Shown: piece by piece, positions 1 through 11,704 of the stretch
Layout: each line of letters begins with the position of its first letter
How positions within the stretch are numbered: the stretch's first letter is position 1
NCBI GenBank assembly: GCA_963921825.1
Contig: OY997591.1
Coordinates: 32,137,825 to 32,201,824, forward strand
Length of the DNA stretch: 64,000 nt
Reading direction: 5' to 3'
From: Erodium maritimum
Taxonomy: Eukaryota > Streptophyta > Magnoliopsida > Geraniales > Geraniaceae
Position numbers and translations under genes: made by a program
The notes under the pieces: model-generated
Seen by the model: the letters and a program-made list of their open reading frames with translations, nothing else
What the model was told of the DNA's origin: nothing
The model's database searches: none

Positions 1-1232
1 AGTTATCACTGGTAGTCTACTTAAGATCAAGAAACAGCGATCGAGTAAAATAAGGATGACGGCCCTAAGCCTTATTCGATCGAGATATCATTGACAGAAG
101 GGTTAGCATATTAGCGTGTAAAAGGTTAAGTCGCATTGACGATCATTATACACGTTTGGGTAGCCATATTGCTTTGCTAGAAGACAACTATGACATGTGG
201 ACGAAACGAGGATTTCGGGCCCACTGCCAACACATGTTATGAGCCTACAGGGTCGCACACAACAACGAGCCAAAAATCGAATTGGACTTATGAAGTCCCT
301 CAAGTGAATATAATAATATATTATATATGATATAATATTTATTTATTCATTAACTCGTTTTTCGAATTACCAATATAATAAAGATTATGTTGGACAATTA
401 AAATGCAAAAATGACTCTTGAATTTGTGAAATTCAAAGAGGGTATTTTTGCATGACCACTACTCCTAAAATGAGACACTTGTCATAAAAGAAAGTCCAAG
501 AGTTGGGCTTGATTGAAATGACTTAGTGGAGTCATGTTTAGGAATAGTAAGCATGCAAAACCTAAGTGAGACACTTGTCCAAGTGTTGGGTTTTTCCAAA
601 TAAAATAAGTGTGGTCATGTTGGGTTATATAAGCATGCAAGTGTAGAGAAAAATCAGTTTTTTTTTATCATGGTTGAGTTGAGAATGGTTCTCAAAGTGT
701 AGAGAGAAAAACGAGTGGAGAGAAAAGAGAGAGGAAGAAGTGTTCTTCATCTTGTGCTAGCACACAAACGATTTTGGGAAGGATTGTTCAAGAACTACGT
801 GGCTTTGATTCCTCCAAGAGGATACTTAGGCGTCTTGGAGACTCAAGCCAAATCCATTTGTTTCGGGTGTTGTTTGTTTGCAAGAAAAAGATGAAAAATC
901 TGGGCAGATTTTTCTGCCCAGATTCTGTCCGACCAGCCACTGTAAAGAGCTCGATCGGAGGTTCGTCTGAGGTCCGATCTTGCTGATTTTTGGACTGAAC
1001 GTTCTACACATATTGTTCTTCAATCTGACCGGAGGGATTTGCATTCCAACGGTTCGTGTCTGAGATATACGAGCTGCAAGTTGGTCCCTATCTCGAACCA
1101 AGCTGGAAAATTGAAAGAGGTAATCTCTCCTTTAATTTTGTTTGTCGTTTTACTCGGAATTACATGGATCCTGAGGCTATTCTAGGGAAAGTTTTTATTT
1201 TCCGCTGCGTTTTTCTCCCTAGAATTCCAACA
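1..1232 (+). repeat. Element A 5' LTR (right-hand part)
   Basis: Aligns almost base for base with 7071-8300 and ends in the same CCAACA. The first ~600 bp of this LTR lie left of the window. Confidence 0.93.
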
Positions 1233-1233
1233 G

Positions 1234-1245
1234 TGGTATCAGAGC
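1234..1245 (+). other. Element A primer-binding site
   Basis: TGGTATCAGAGC begins one base after the LTR end. It is the usual plant primer site complementary to the 3' end of initiator tRNA-Met. Confidence 0.92.
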
Positions 1246-2972
1246 CTCTTGTAATTCGTTTAAACCGACCATGCATGCTTGGTTGTTGTATGAGCTTTCG
1301 TGTTTAAGAGGTTTTTGTTGTTGCATGTTGATGCATGTTTGATTGTAGGCTGAATTTGCATGATTTAGGCATGTTGGATAATAGGATTATACAACATGTG
1401 TTATAGTTGTGAACTATGATTATGCAAATTAGTTTTTCTAATGGGGTGCACTGTTATGAACCGTGAAAATAATCTATTGAGAATGGATAATTGATTTCAT
1501 AATGTGATTATGGAATGATGAAGGTGCTAGTAACACGCATGCATGAGTACTAGTAGCATATTTTGCAAGTGCTAGTAGCATGCATGCATAAGTGCTAGTA
1601 TCATCCTAGTTCAAGTGATGATAGCATCCTTTTTGGGGGCACTAATACTTTGTAATACTATGTTATGAACATATGGTTTAATTCACAATATGATTGTGAT
1701 TTGTTAATGGAATTGTGGTTATTCGAGTTGTTTTAAAACAAGTTCAAATATCATAAAATCCAATGGTTGGATTAATTCCAATGAGGTTTTTCTTTGGTAA
1801 TTCAAATGCCTTAGTGAAAAATTCTCTGAACCCCTTCACCCCGTTAGAGGCGCTACAATCATCTTTGAATAAATTGTTTACTTTAAGGTGTGTTGCTTGA
1901 TGCATGGTGCATAGCATAGCCCATCCCGACCAATTTTGCTTGCTTTAATTTTATTTGGGTTTGTAATTTAAATACGGCTTGCGTGTCATTATTTTTATTG
2001 TAATAAGTTCTTTGTAACAAGAGAAGCCCAAGACGGTGTTTTTCAAGAGAAGCAATTTTGAAGGAAGGTCAAAAAGAAAAGTGGGAGGTGGAACTCAAAG
2101 ACGGAGGTTCAAGATGAAGAGTTCTCTTGAAGGCTTGTTTTTGTTTCACCCCTAGGATTGACCTTTGGTCTTCATATGGGCTTATGAAGACCAACTTAGT
2201 AATGGACTATGCTATGACACGTTTACTTTTATGCTTATGCATGGTATTGCATGACTTATTTATTGTTAAAGTGCTTAGACCGTTTGTATGTGATACAACA
2301 GACCTTTTGTATATGATACAATAAGGAAAAATCAACCCTAAACTAAATATTAAGTCGGTGAGATGCCTTCCATATTTGTCCACCTATCGAAACTTAGATC
2401 TATGTGTAGGTTATGCCTACGCGTGGTGCACATAGTTCTCTAAGTTAGATAGGATGGATTAAGCACTTATCCAACCTTAGAACGTTGTGTGTAGGTTATG
2501 CCTACGCGTGGTGCACACAATTGTCTAAGATTGGATGGATCAAACTTTAAATTGCTATGTGTAGGTTATGCCTACGCGTGGTGCACATAGTCGTTTAAGT
2601 TTGATGGCAATGAGTGAACTTTAGGTTGCTATGTGTAGGTTACGCCTACGCTGTGGTGCACATAGTAATCGAGGTTGCATATCCGGATATGGTTGTACTT
2701 TTCTAGGTTATCAAAACAGTTTTGGACCTAGGGCATCAGATAGAATTTGTGCCAACACATATGATGTGTTTATTCTATCCAAGAGTTGTATAGTGATGCA
2801 ATTGGTAAATAGTTACCTACCTAATTAGTATCGCTTGGGGCGATTAAGCCCACGCTTACTCCAAGTGGTATTCAATATGGATCTTGGCTTTTAATGTATC
2901 CTGAAGATACAACAAAGGGTTGATTATTTTATATTCGTATTAATGACTTTGCATATCTATCTGTTGTAGATC
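1246..2972 (+). other. Element A untranslated leader with repeat blocks
   Basis: A 1.7-kb leader between the primer site and the gag start. I see no coding content. Around 1520-1625 there are tandem variants of a GTGCTAGTAGCATGCATGCAT-like word. From about 2381 to 2668 lies an array of four hairpins, annotated separately. Confidence 0.75.
2381..2668 (+). repeat. Array of four long hairpins in leader of element A
   Basis: Four copies of a core (TAGGTTATGCCTACGCGTGG, with small variants) at about 2407, 2492, 2562 and 2636. In each, GTAGG pairs with CCTAC around a 5-base loop. A 7-bp outer stem is perfect in all four: CTATGTG/CACATAG in copies 1, 3 and 4, and TTGTGTG/CACACAA in copy 2, a compensated change. 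Farther out the arms differ between copies but still pair within each copy: AACTTAGA/TCTAAGTT in copy 1, ATCCAACCTTAGA/TCTAAGATTGGAT in copy 2 (one mismatch), and ATCAAACTT/AAGTTTGAT in copy 3. Copy 4 is weaker outside the 7-bp stem. The function is unknown; a structured leader RNA is my inference. Confidence 0.8.
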
Positions 2973-5900
2973 ATGTCTTCAAACAATTCACATAATTTAT
3001 CGATACAATCGATCCTTGAGAAGGATAAGCTCAATGGGACAAATTTTCTGGATTGGGCCAGAAACCTGAGAATTGTTCTCAGGTAGGAAAGAAAAGAGTA
3101 TATCTGGATGAGCCAGTTCCTGAGGAACCAGCCTCGAATGCTTTGAAATCCATTAGAGATGGTTGGACCAAGCATTTTAATGACTTTGTTGATGTCACTT
3201 GTATAATGCTTGGTTCCATGGAGGCTGATCTCTAGAAGCAAATGATGGAGGAGGATGCGTATGACATGATGGTTCAACTCAAGGAAATGTTCCAAGAGAA
3301 GGCTAGGATTGAAAGGTTCAATACTGTCAAGAACCTCATGTCATGCAAGATGCCTGCTGGGAAGAGTGTTAGCCCTCATGTGCTTAAGATGAAGGGTTTC
3401 ATTGAGCATCTTGAGAGACTCGATTTCAAGTTAGAACCGGAGTTGGCTACAGATATTCTCCTCCAGTCACTTCTTGATGAATTTCATGGTTTCATTATGA
3501 ACTTCTATATGCATAACATGGTCAAGACCATCTCAGAGTTGCATGGGATGCTTCAAACTGCTGAGAAGAACATCCAAGGTAATACCAAGGATGTTCTGAT
3601 GGTTAAGAGAGGAACCGAGTACAAAAGGAAAGGGGTAGGGAAAGGAAATGGTCTTTTGGCTCCTATGAGTTTAAGGCCCATGTCAAAGCCAAGGCCCGAG
3701 TACACTCAATTTCCAGCCCCAAAAGACTCGGTTTGCCATTACTGCAATGAGGTTGGTCATTGGAAGAGGAACTGCAAGAAATATAAAGATGATCTGAAGA
3801 AGAACAAGGGTAGTGTACCCAGCTCTTCAGGTATTCATGTTATAGAAATAAATGCATCTACATTTTGATTCTTGGATATTGGATATTGGATCCGAATCCC
3901 ACATTTGTATAAATGTGCAGGGACTCAAAAGTAAGAGGGCATTGAAGGAAGGCGTGGTGGACCTAAAAGTTGGGTATGACCATGGAGTCATTGCCTTAGC
4001 TGTGGGGACATACGAGTTGGCCTTGCCTAGTGGGCTTGTTTTGCATTTTGAACAATGTTATCATGTACCTACGTTTTGTAGGAGTATCGTCTCCATTTCG
4101 TGTTTGGACAAAGAAGACTATATGTTTGCTATTGAGAATAGTAATTTTAGTCTTTCTCATGATAACGTTCATTGTGCAAATGCTTCTCGAGTTAGAGGTC
4201 TTTATATTTTGAACATAGAAGACTCTAATGAGAAGTCCCTCTATAACATTGATACAAGAGGGTTTAAGTCTAATGAGACAAACCCTATATTCCTCTAGCA
4301 TTGCCGCTTGATTCATATAAATAAGAAACGCGTATCAAAACTCCAATTCCATGGACTTTTGGATTCTTTTATGAATCATTTGAAACGTACGAATCTTATT
4401 TAATGGACAAGATGACAAAGACACATTTTTCTGAAACCGTAATAGAGCTAGTGGCTTATTGGGGATTATACATTGGATGTATGTGGTCCAATAAGTGCAA
4501 CTGCTAGAGGAGGATTTGGGTACTTCATAACAAATCGGAATTTTTGAAACGTTCAAAAATTTCAAGAATGAAGTACAAAATAAACTTGGCCAAAATATTA
4601 AGGCACTACGATATGATCGAAGTCGTGAATATTTGAGCCAAGAGTTCGTAGATCATCTGAAAGATTGTGAGATCATTTCTCAACTAGCTTCCTCGGGAAC
4701 ACCACATTGGAATGATGTGTATGAACTGAGGAATCGAACCCTATAGGATATGGTTCGGTCTAAGATGAGTAACATTGATCTCCCAATATCATTTTGAAGA
4801 TATGCTCTGGAAACTACTACATTCGTCTTGAACAGAGTACCACCAAAAGCAGTAGATAAGACACCATATGAGATGTGGACAGGAAAGGTTCTTGATTTGT
4901 CTTTTCTAAGGATATGGGGATGTGTAACTTATGTGAAGCGTCTAATGACGAATAAGTTAGCCCCAAATCAGAGAAGTTCCTCTTTGTAGGATATCCTAAG
5001 GAAACTAAAGGATATTACTTCTACAATGCTACGAAGAACAAAGTGTTTGTTGCTCGGGGTGGAGTATTTTGGAAAGAGAGTTTATTTCCAAAAGAAACAG
5101 TGGGAGGGCTGTTGAACTTAAAGAAGTTACAGACCCACAAAGTAGCGTTGTGCCTAAAATGGTTACTCAAGTACATGAACAAGAGAATGTAGTACTTGAG
5201 GTTGTACCACAAGTACAAAGGAGGTCTGATAGGACACGTCAAGCCCATATCAGATACGGGTTTCTCAGTTCAGAGATTAATGACGTGATAGATGTGGATC
5301 AAGTTGAATCCACATCCTATCAAGAGACCATTGACTAGCTGCAGAAATCCATTCATGGATTAAAGCAGGCTCGTCAAAGTTGGAATCTTTGTTTTGACGA
5401 ATAAGTCAAAGGGTTTGGCTTCATCGAGTACAAAGATGGGCCTTGTGTGTACAAGAAGGTTAGTGGGAGCGCGATCGTATTCTTAGTGCTGTATGTAGAT
5501 GACATACTGGTCATTGAAAATGACATCTTTATCTTGAATGACGTTAAGGCGTGGTTAGGGCAATGCTTTTCAATGAAGGACCTAGGCGAAGCTGCCTATG
5601 TATTACGTATCAAAATCTATGGAGATAGATCTAGAAAGCTTCTGGGCCTAAGTCAGAGCACTTACACTGACAAGGGGTTGTCAAGGTTTAGTATGCAAGA
5701 CTCTAAAAGAGGGTTTTTGCCAATGTCCCATGGCATTAGTCTCAGCAAGACTCAGTGTCTTATGACACTTGATGAGCGAGACCGCGTGAGTAAAATCCCA
5801 TATGCGTATGATATTGGGTTTATCTTATATGCGATGTTGTGTACTAAACACAGTGTCTCGTATGCATTAAGTGCAACGAGTAGATACCAGGCAGGTCCAT

Positions 5901-6452
5901 GTGAAGGTCACTGGACGACAGCTAAAGGATCCTTAAGTACTTGAGAAGGACTAAGGATGCATTTATGTTGTATGGCGGTCAGAAAAGTGAACTAGCTGTA
6001 AAGAGTGACATAGATGCTAGCTTCCAGACCGACATAGATGATTTGAAATCATAGTTTGGTTATGTGTTTTTGTTTGAATGAAGGTGAGTTCAGCTTAAGA
6101 AGCTCGGAGCTGAACACGGTTGCTACAACAGAAGACGAGAAGTTAGCTGCATTGGATGCAGCTAAAGAAAGTGTTTGGATCCGGCTTGGGAATCATCCCT
6201 AGTATATCAGATCCGGTAAACATATATTGTGATAACTATGGGGCGATAGCACAGGCCAAGGAGCCTAGATCGCACAAGAAATCCAAACACATCCTAAGTC
6301 GTTACCATCTTATTGAGAGAGGAAACGCTAAGATATGCAAAGTACCTACAAATGATAATGTGGCTGATCATATAACCAAGGCGCTTCCACACCTTGGACA
6401 TGAGTGTCATGTCAGGTCAATAGGCATTACTTGTAATGTCGATTGGACCTAG
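2973..6452 (+). pseudogene. Element A gag-pol region (fossil)
   Basis: In order: gag from the ATG at 2973, with the plant copia capsid-type region and a CCHC zinc knuckle at about 3734-3775 (CX2CX4HX4C); the protease region near 3870-3930; integrase, from the zinc-binding region through the catalytic core, about 4290-5000; the integrase-RT linker about 5000-5340; reverse transcriptase about 5340-5940, including the YVDD-type block at about 5490; RNase H about 5950-6440. Gene order identifies Ty1/copia. The region is broken in many places and should be read as a fossil. Confidence 0.88.
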
Positions 6453-6464
6453 TGCAAGTGGGAG
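6453..6464 (+). other. Element A polypurine tract
   Basis: GCAAGTGGGAG lies directly before the TGTTGG start of the 3' LTR, the expected place and composition for plus-strand priming. Confidence 0.8.
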
Positions 6465-8300
6465 TGTTGGTTTTTGTGCCCTAGGCCAATCGTGATTATG
6501 GACGGCATTATCATTTCATTAATACACCGGCACTACTGTTATCATTTATGAAATGTTAATAGTGTGAATTATACTCTTTCTTAAGATCATCGGGTTGAGG
6601 ACCTGATAGTAAAACTCTTAGAAGTAATAGAGTATTATTCACTTGATCCCTGGTCTTACTGATATACTAAGACTAGTATGATGTTGGCTGATGATCACGT
6701 TTTACTGATCATACATATTGGATATGAAGTCAAATCATAGATGTCATTTAGGGAAATGGCATTGGATGACCCACTATGAGAATACTACATAGGAACTGTC
6801 ATGAGTATTTCTCAGTACCGTAATATGACTTAAGTCCTCTGACCTTATAGTCATCATGATTTCTACATAGGTGGCTGTGTGCTTTGACACAGTTAAACGT
6901 TGTCTTTAACCGGGCAATTATAAAGGCTGTGATTGGGTGCATAAGTGTCTATGTGAGAGATATGGTTGACTGATAATAGATCTGTCACTCATATAAATAT
7001 GAGAGATATCGTTTGGGCCCCTTGATAAGTGGGACTGCAGGAAAAAGCATAGCCATGCGAATTGATAAAGAGTTATCAGTGGCAGTCTACTTAAGATCAA
7101 GAAACAGCGATCGAGTAAAATAAGGATGACGGCCCTATGCCTTATTCGATCGAGATATCGTTGACAAAAGGGTTAGCATATTAGCGTGTAAAAGGTTAAG
7201 TCGCATTGGCGATCATCATACACGTTTGGGTAGTCATATTGCTTTGCTAGAAGACAACTATGACATGTGGACGAAACGAGGATTTCGGGCCCACTGCCAA
7301 CACGTGTTATGAGCCTACAGGGTCGCACACAACAACAAGCCCAAAATCGAATTGGAATTATGAAGTCCCTCAAGTGAATATAATAATATATTATATATGA
7401 TATAATATTTATTTATTCATTAACTCGGTTTTCGAATTACCCATATAATAAAGATTATGTTGGGCAATTAAAATGCAAAAATGACTCTTGAATTTGTGAA
7501 ATTCAAAGAGGGTATTTTTGCATGACCACTACTCCTAAAATGAGACACTTGTCATAAAAGAAAGTCCAAGAGTTGGGCTTGATTGAAATGACTTAGTGGA
7601 GTCATGTTTAGGAATAGTAAGCATGCAAAACCTAAGTGAGACACTTGTCCAAGTGTTGGGTTTTTCCAAATAAAATAAGTGTGGTCATGTTGGGTTATAT
7701 AAGCATGCAAGTGTAGAGAAAAATCAGATTTTTTCTCATGGTTGAGTTGAGAATGGTTCTCAAAGTGTAGAGAGAAAAACGAGTAGAGAGAAAAGAGAGA
7801 GGAAGAAGTGTTCTTCATCTTGTGCTAGCACACAAACGATTTTGGGAAGGATTGTTCAAGAACTACGTGGCTTTGATTCCTCCAAGAGGATACGTAGGCG
7901 TCTTGGAGACTCAAGCCAAATCCATTTGTTTCGGGTGTTGTTTGTTTGCAAGAAAAAGATGAAAAATCTGGGCAGATTTTTCTGCCCAGATTCTGTCCGA
8001 CCAGCCACTATAAAGAGCTCGATCGGAGGTTCGTCTGAGGTCCGATCTTGCTCATTTTTGGAGTGAACGTTCTACACATATTGGTCTTCAATCTGACCGG
8101 AGGGATGTGCATTCCAACGGTTCGTTGCTGAGATATACGAGCTGCAAGTTGGTCCCTGTCTCGTACCAAGCTGGAAAATTGAAAGAGGTAATCTTTCCTT
8201 TAATTTTGTTTGTCGGTTTACTCGGAATTACATGGATCCTGAGGCTATTCTAGGGAAAGTTTTTATTTTCCGCTGCGTTTTTCTTCCTAGAATTCCAACA
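6465..8300 (+). repeat. Element A 3' LTR (complete, 1836 bp)
   Basis: Starts TGTTGG and ends CCAACA. The portion from 7071 matches the window start to 1232. It contains a hairpin-like AAAATCTGGGCAGATTTTT stretch (about 7962-7981), also present in the 5' copy. Confidence 0.93.
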
Positions 8301-8351
8301 CCTAATTGACGTACAATCCGAGGTGTGAAACCTCGAGCTCTGATACCAAGC
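8301..8351 (-). mobile_element. Stub of element D1 interior with its primer-binding site
   Basis: GCTCTGATACCA at 8337-8348 is the reverse complement of the initiator tRNA-Met primer site and lies 3 bp from the LTR edge at 8352. D1 is therefore an LTR element on the minus strand, with its body continuing to the left beyond element A, which interrupted it here. No D1 coding sequence is visible in the window. Confidence 0.85.
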
Positions 8352-8920
8352 TGTCACGCCCCAATTTCAGTAAACCGAACTCAGGACGCGAACGTTTAAA
8401 ACAATAAAACATTTTGAAACCTTTTACATAAATCACTTTAAAATCACCGTTTGTTCATTAAAATAATCATTTACAACTTAAACGTACGTCCCAACAAATG
8501 GAAAAAATGCAAGGTATACGTCGCTAGACTCAAAATAAACCCAGAATCCTGCTCCTAGCTCTTCAAGCTTCAGAAGCTCACCTAGTCCAATCTGCGACCG
8601 GTACCTGTAGGAAAAGCAGCTAGGGGTGAGCGTTCGCTAACCACCACGGATAACAGACTGACTACGGCATACTTAGCAGACAATGCCGGTAACACCAACA
8701 ACCAACTCAACACCGGGGATCACTATCCCCAGACTCAAGTAACCCGACTGACACACACACACATGTACTTTCCTCAACCGACTCAACACTCGGACACGTA
8801 AAGTAGACCTGACACAACGATCGACGACATCCTCCAAAGACACGACATACCACCACGCAACACCCAAGATCACAAAGGATCGCACACCAAACAAGATCAC
8901 AAAGGATCGCACTCCAGCTG

Positions 8921-9190
8921 CTCAGTAACCTCTCTCACTCACGCGCTTTGCCAGTCCGGGTCAGGCCAGGCGGTCGACCTGTCTCAGTAACCTCTCTCAC
9001 TCACGCGCTTTGCCAGTCCCGGTCAGGCCAGGCGGTCGACCTGGCTCAGTAACCTCTTTGACTCACGCGCTTTGCCAGTCCCGGTCAGGCCAGGCGGTCG
9101 ACCTGTCTCAGTAACCTCTCTCACTCACGCGCTTCCCCGACACAAAGTCGGGCCAGGCTGTCGACTTGTCTCACTAACCTCTCTCACTTA
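8921..9190 (-). repeat. 62-bp minisatellite inside D1 LTR
   Basis: About 4.3 near-identical units begin CTCAGTAACCTC at 8921, 8983, 9045, 9107 and 9170. Each unit carries a GGTCGACC-type palindrome. The related LTR D2 has essentially one unit (about 56340-56445), so the expansion is specific to this copy. Confidence 0.88.
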
Positions 9191-9254
9191 GGTAACCACA
9201 ATCACAATCACAAGCAAGTTCAACAAACAGTAACAACACAGGTTCAACACTCCA

Positions 9255-9800
9255 CATGCAGTCATGGCCACCCAAGACACACCGACCATAACTCACGGGC
9301 TCAACAACCCCACGGCACTCACGGCCACCCAAGACACACCAACAGTAACTCACGGGCTCAACAACCCCACGGGCACTCACGGCCACCCAAGACGCACCGA
9401 CAAAAACTCACGGGCTCAACAACCCTACGGGCACTCACGGCCTCCCAAGACACACCAACAGTAACTCACGGGCTCAACAACCCCACGGGCACTCATGTCC
9501 TCCTAAGACACACCAACAGTAAAGACACGGGTTCAACAACCCCACGGGCACTCACGGCCTCCCAAGACACACCAACAGTAAAGACACGGGTTCAACAACC
9601 CCACGGGCACACATGGCCTCCCAAGACACACCGACAATAACTCACGGGCTCAACAACCCCACGAGCACTCATGGCCACCCAAGACACCAACAGTAAAACA
9701 CGGGCTCTCATGGACACCCAAGACATAACAGTAATACGGGCTCTCATGGCCACTCAAGACACAACATTTATACGGGCTCTCATGGCCACCCAAGACACAA
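9255..9800 (-). repeat. 57-58-bp minisatellite inside D1 LTR
   Basis: About seven regular units of a CCACGGGCACTCACGGCC...GGGCTCAACAA type run to about 9690, followed by shorter degenerate units of 30-40 bp. Its reverse complement is the 55500-56140 array of LTR D2. A further two-copy repeat follows (about 9815-9915). Confidence 0.87.
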
Positions 9801-11617
9801 CTACACAATCAACCTCCGGGCATAACCAATGCCTCCAGCAGTTCTAATATCAATAAGTTCACAATCAACCTCCGGGCATGGTCATATGCCTCCAGTAATT
9901 CTAATGTCGATAAGTTCACTGCTCCTACGACACTACTAAGTGTCACATGCATTGCTAAGATTCGCTACGTTCCCGTATCATACCTTTCTAATATTCGATA
10001 AACCTACTTAACCCACGACACCCCGGTGTCACATGCAGTTCTACTGTTAACTTTCCCTAGTCAGGGCCGAGATCCGGCTACTTTTCCCTACCTCTTGAAG
10101 CGTGTCAAACCCGATACTCTTACTCCGGCGAAGCTCCATAATTCCCGCTTAGCCTCCTATTTCCACGGTAGGCGACACGGTATACAATCATTACAATTAA
10201 CACACTTTTTAAGTAAGCAGGCGAAACCCGAATTTAAAGAACTAAACGCCCAAATGCAACCCCGACAATGTCGATCACTCCCAAACTTCCCAATTACTCG
10301 ACCTTGTCGATAATGGGCTCGGAAAAGCCCGATTCGCCCGACATGGCGAGTCTGCCCGGGTTTTGGAAACGCCCTTCCGGGGCCCCGAAAATTCCCGTTT
10401 TCGTTTCTACGGTCTTAGAATAATTCAAGGGTTTCTAGGCACTCGACGAAATCGAATTCCGACTTCCGAGTCATTTAATTAGCGTTTAAAGTTTCTAAAC
10501 CCGTCAATTACAACTTCTATAATTTAATTCCAAATTTCGATCCGGGTGTGGATTAATTACTTGGGGAACGTTCTAAACCACCCGAACTAGAAACCCGAAT
10601 ACCCGAGCATGTGGCCCCACCCGATCCCCTTTGGCCGTGGGTGGCTAGGGCCGGTTTGGGGCCGGTCCTAAATCCGGCCAGCCACCCTACAAAACTGGCC
10701 AGCCACCATACACGGTGGCCGGAGCTCCCCCGAGCCTCCGGTCACCGGAAAACGTTCACCTCTTCGTTCCAAAACACCTCCAACGAACCCCACACCTCAA
10801 ATCATCCATAAACTACTAGTTTTAACCCAAACCCTAATCTTTAAATTCTACAAAACGAAAATCGAATAGGTGCTCACCGTAGGCAATGATGACGGAGACT
10901 CGATTCTTCGATCGTCGAGACTATCCGTCGGTTGGATCGTCGAGAGATCGACAAACCCTAACCTTGTCTTCTCTTTTTCTCTCCTCCTTCTCTCCTCTTT
11001 CTAACTCCTTTTTCTCTCTCTAAAAACTCTTATTTTCACCCTTTTTGAATGTATGGCCGAACACCTCTATTTGATCTTCTTTTTGTTTTGTTTTAAAAGA
11101 ACAAATAATACTTAAATTGTAAAACTAACCATCAAGTAGTCTTGTCTTGTGTTGTCCAATAAACCTAACACCACCACATTGGTGACATGTGGCAAGTGGG
11201 TCCCACACCTTTTGAAAAATATCTTCTAGATATTTTCCAAGAAGATTCGCGAAATTCGGTCGTTTCGGGCCCCGAACGGGCACTTTTTCCAAGAAATTAC
11301 GAAATTTCACGGGCTACAAGAAAACGGCTCAACTAAGACCGCTGCGACGATGGCTAAGCTTTTTCGATCCAAAACGGTCCTCGAATGGACCAAAACGTTG
11401 CTCGGTTGACTTTTCCAGCGAAAAGTCAACAATTCCCAAATTGGTCAGAAAGTTGCCCTGAGTCCCCCGGAACTCACTTTGGTCGATATCGGGGTCAACT
11501 TAAGTCCAGTATGACCCTCGGGGTCAAATTTACATTCATTTAAGTGTCTGCTTAAAAATTTTAAATTTTTCTATTTTTCGCAGATTTGACTGGCGTTGAC
11601 CGGGAGTGGTTATTACA

Positions 11618-11704
11618 GATACCATCGGGTTCTTCGAGATACAGAGGACGGTTTCCTCCTCTTCCTCCATCTTGGGGGCATCTAATCCATGTTGAAGTGC
11701 CAGG
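11618..11704. other. Short pre-insertion segment between D1 and B1
   Basis: GATAC at 11618-11622 is the presumed target-site copy of D1. The segment ends in CCAGG (11700-11704), the target-site copy of B1, and resumes at 19105. No gene was recognised in the 80 bp. Confidence 0.7.

Larger units (their letters stand above)
1..8300 (+). mobile_element. Ty1/copia LTR retrotransposon A (5' LTR cut by window edge)
   Basis: Seen: direct LTRs (1-1232 partial; 6465-8300 complete, 1836 bp), a primer-binding site complementary to initiator tRNA-Met right after the 5' LTR, a purine tract before the 3' LTR, and between them recognisable gag, protease, integrase, reverse transcriptase and RNase H blocks in copia order (integrase before RT). 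The pol resembles the TNT1-94 group; the long LTRs would fit the Angela-like lineage, which is inference. Comparing the two LTRs by eye gives roughly 2.6% difference, so insertion about 1 million years ago at a generic plant rate of 1.3e-8. The element is a fossil with many breaks, on the order of ten. It sits inside element D1. The left target-site copy lies outside the window; the right one would be CCTAA at 8301. Confidence 0.93.
8352..11617 (-). repeat. Element D1 5' LTR, 3266 bp, minus strand (probably Ty3/gypsy)
   Basis: On the minus strand it runs TGTAATAACC...GGGGCGTGACA. The boundaries are fixed by the adjoining primer site on the left and by homology to the independent solo LTR D2 (45310-57007), which has the same ends. 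GATAC follows at 11618. The very long LTR with a Met-tRNA primer suggests a Del/Tekay-like Ty3/gypsy element, but no pol is present to prove it. Two minisatellites lie inside. Confidence 0.88.

Noticed and set aside
1234-1245. TGGTATCAGAGC as part of a tRNA gene.
   Set aside because: Only the 12-base primer complement is present, directly at an LTR edge; no cloverleaf could be formed around it.
8921-9800. Regular repeats that might be a CRISPR array.
   Set aside because: Units are contiguous with no unique spacers, lie inside a plant LTR, and the genome is eukaryotic.
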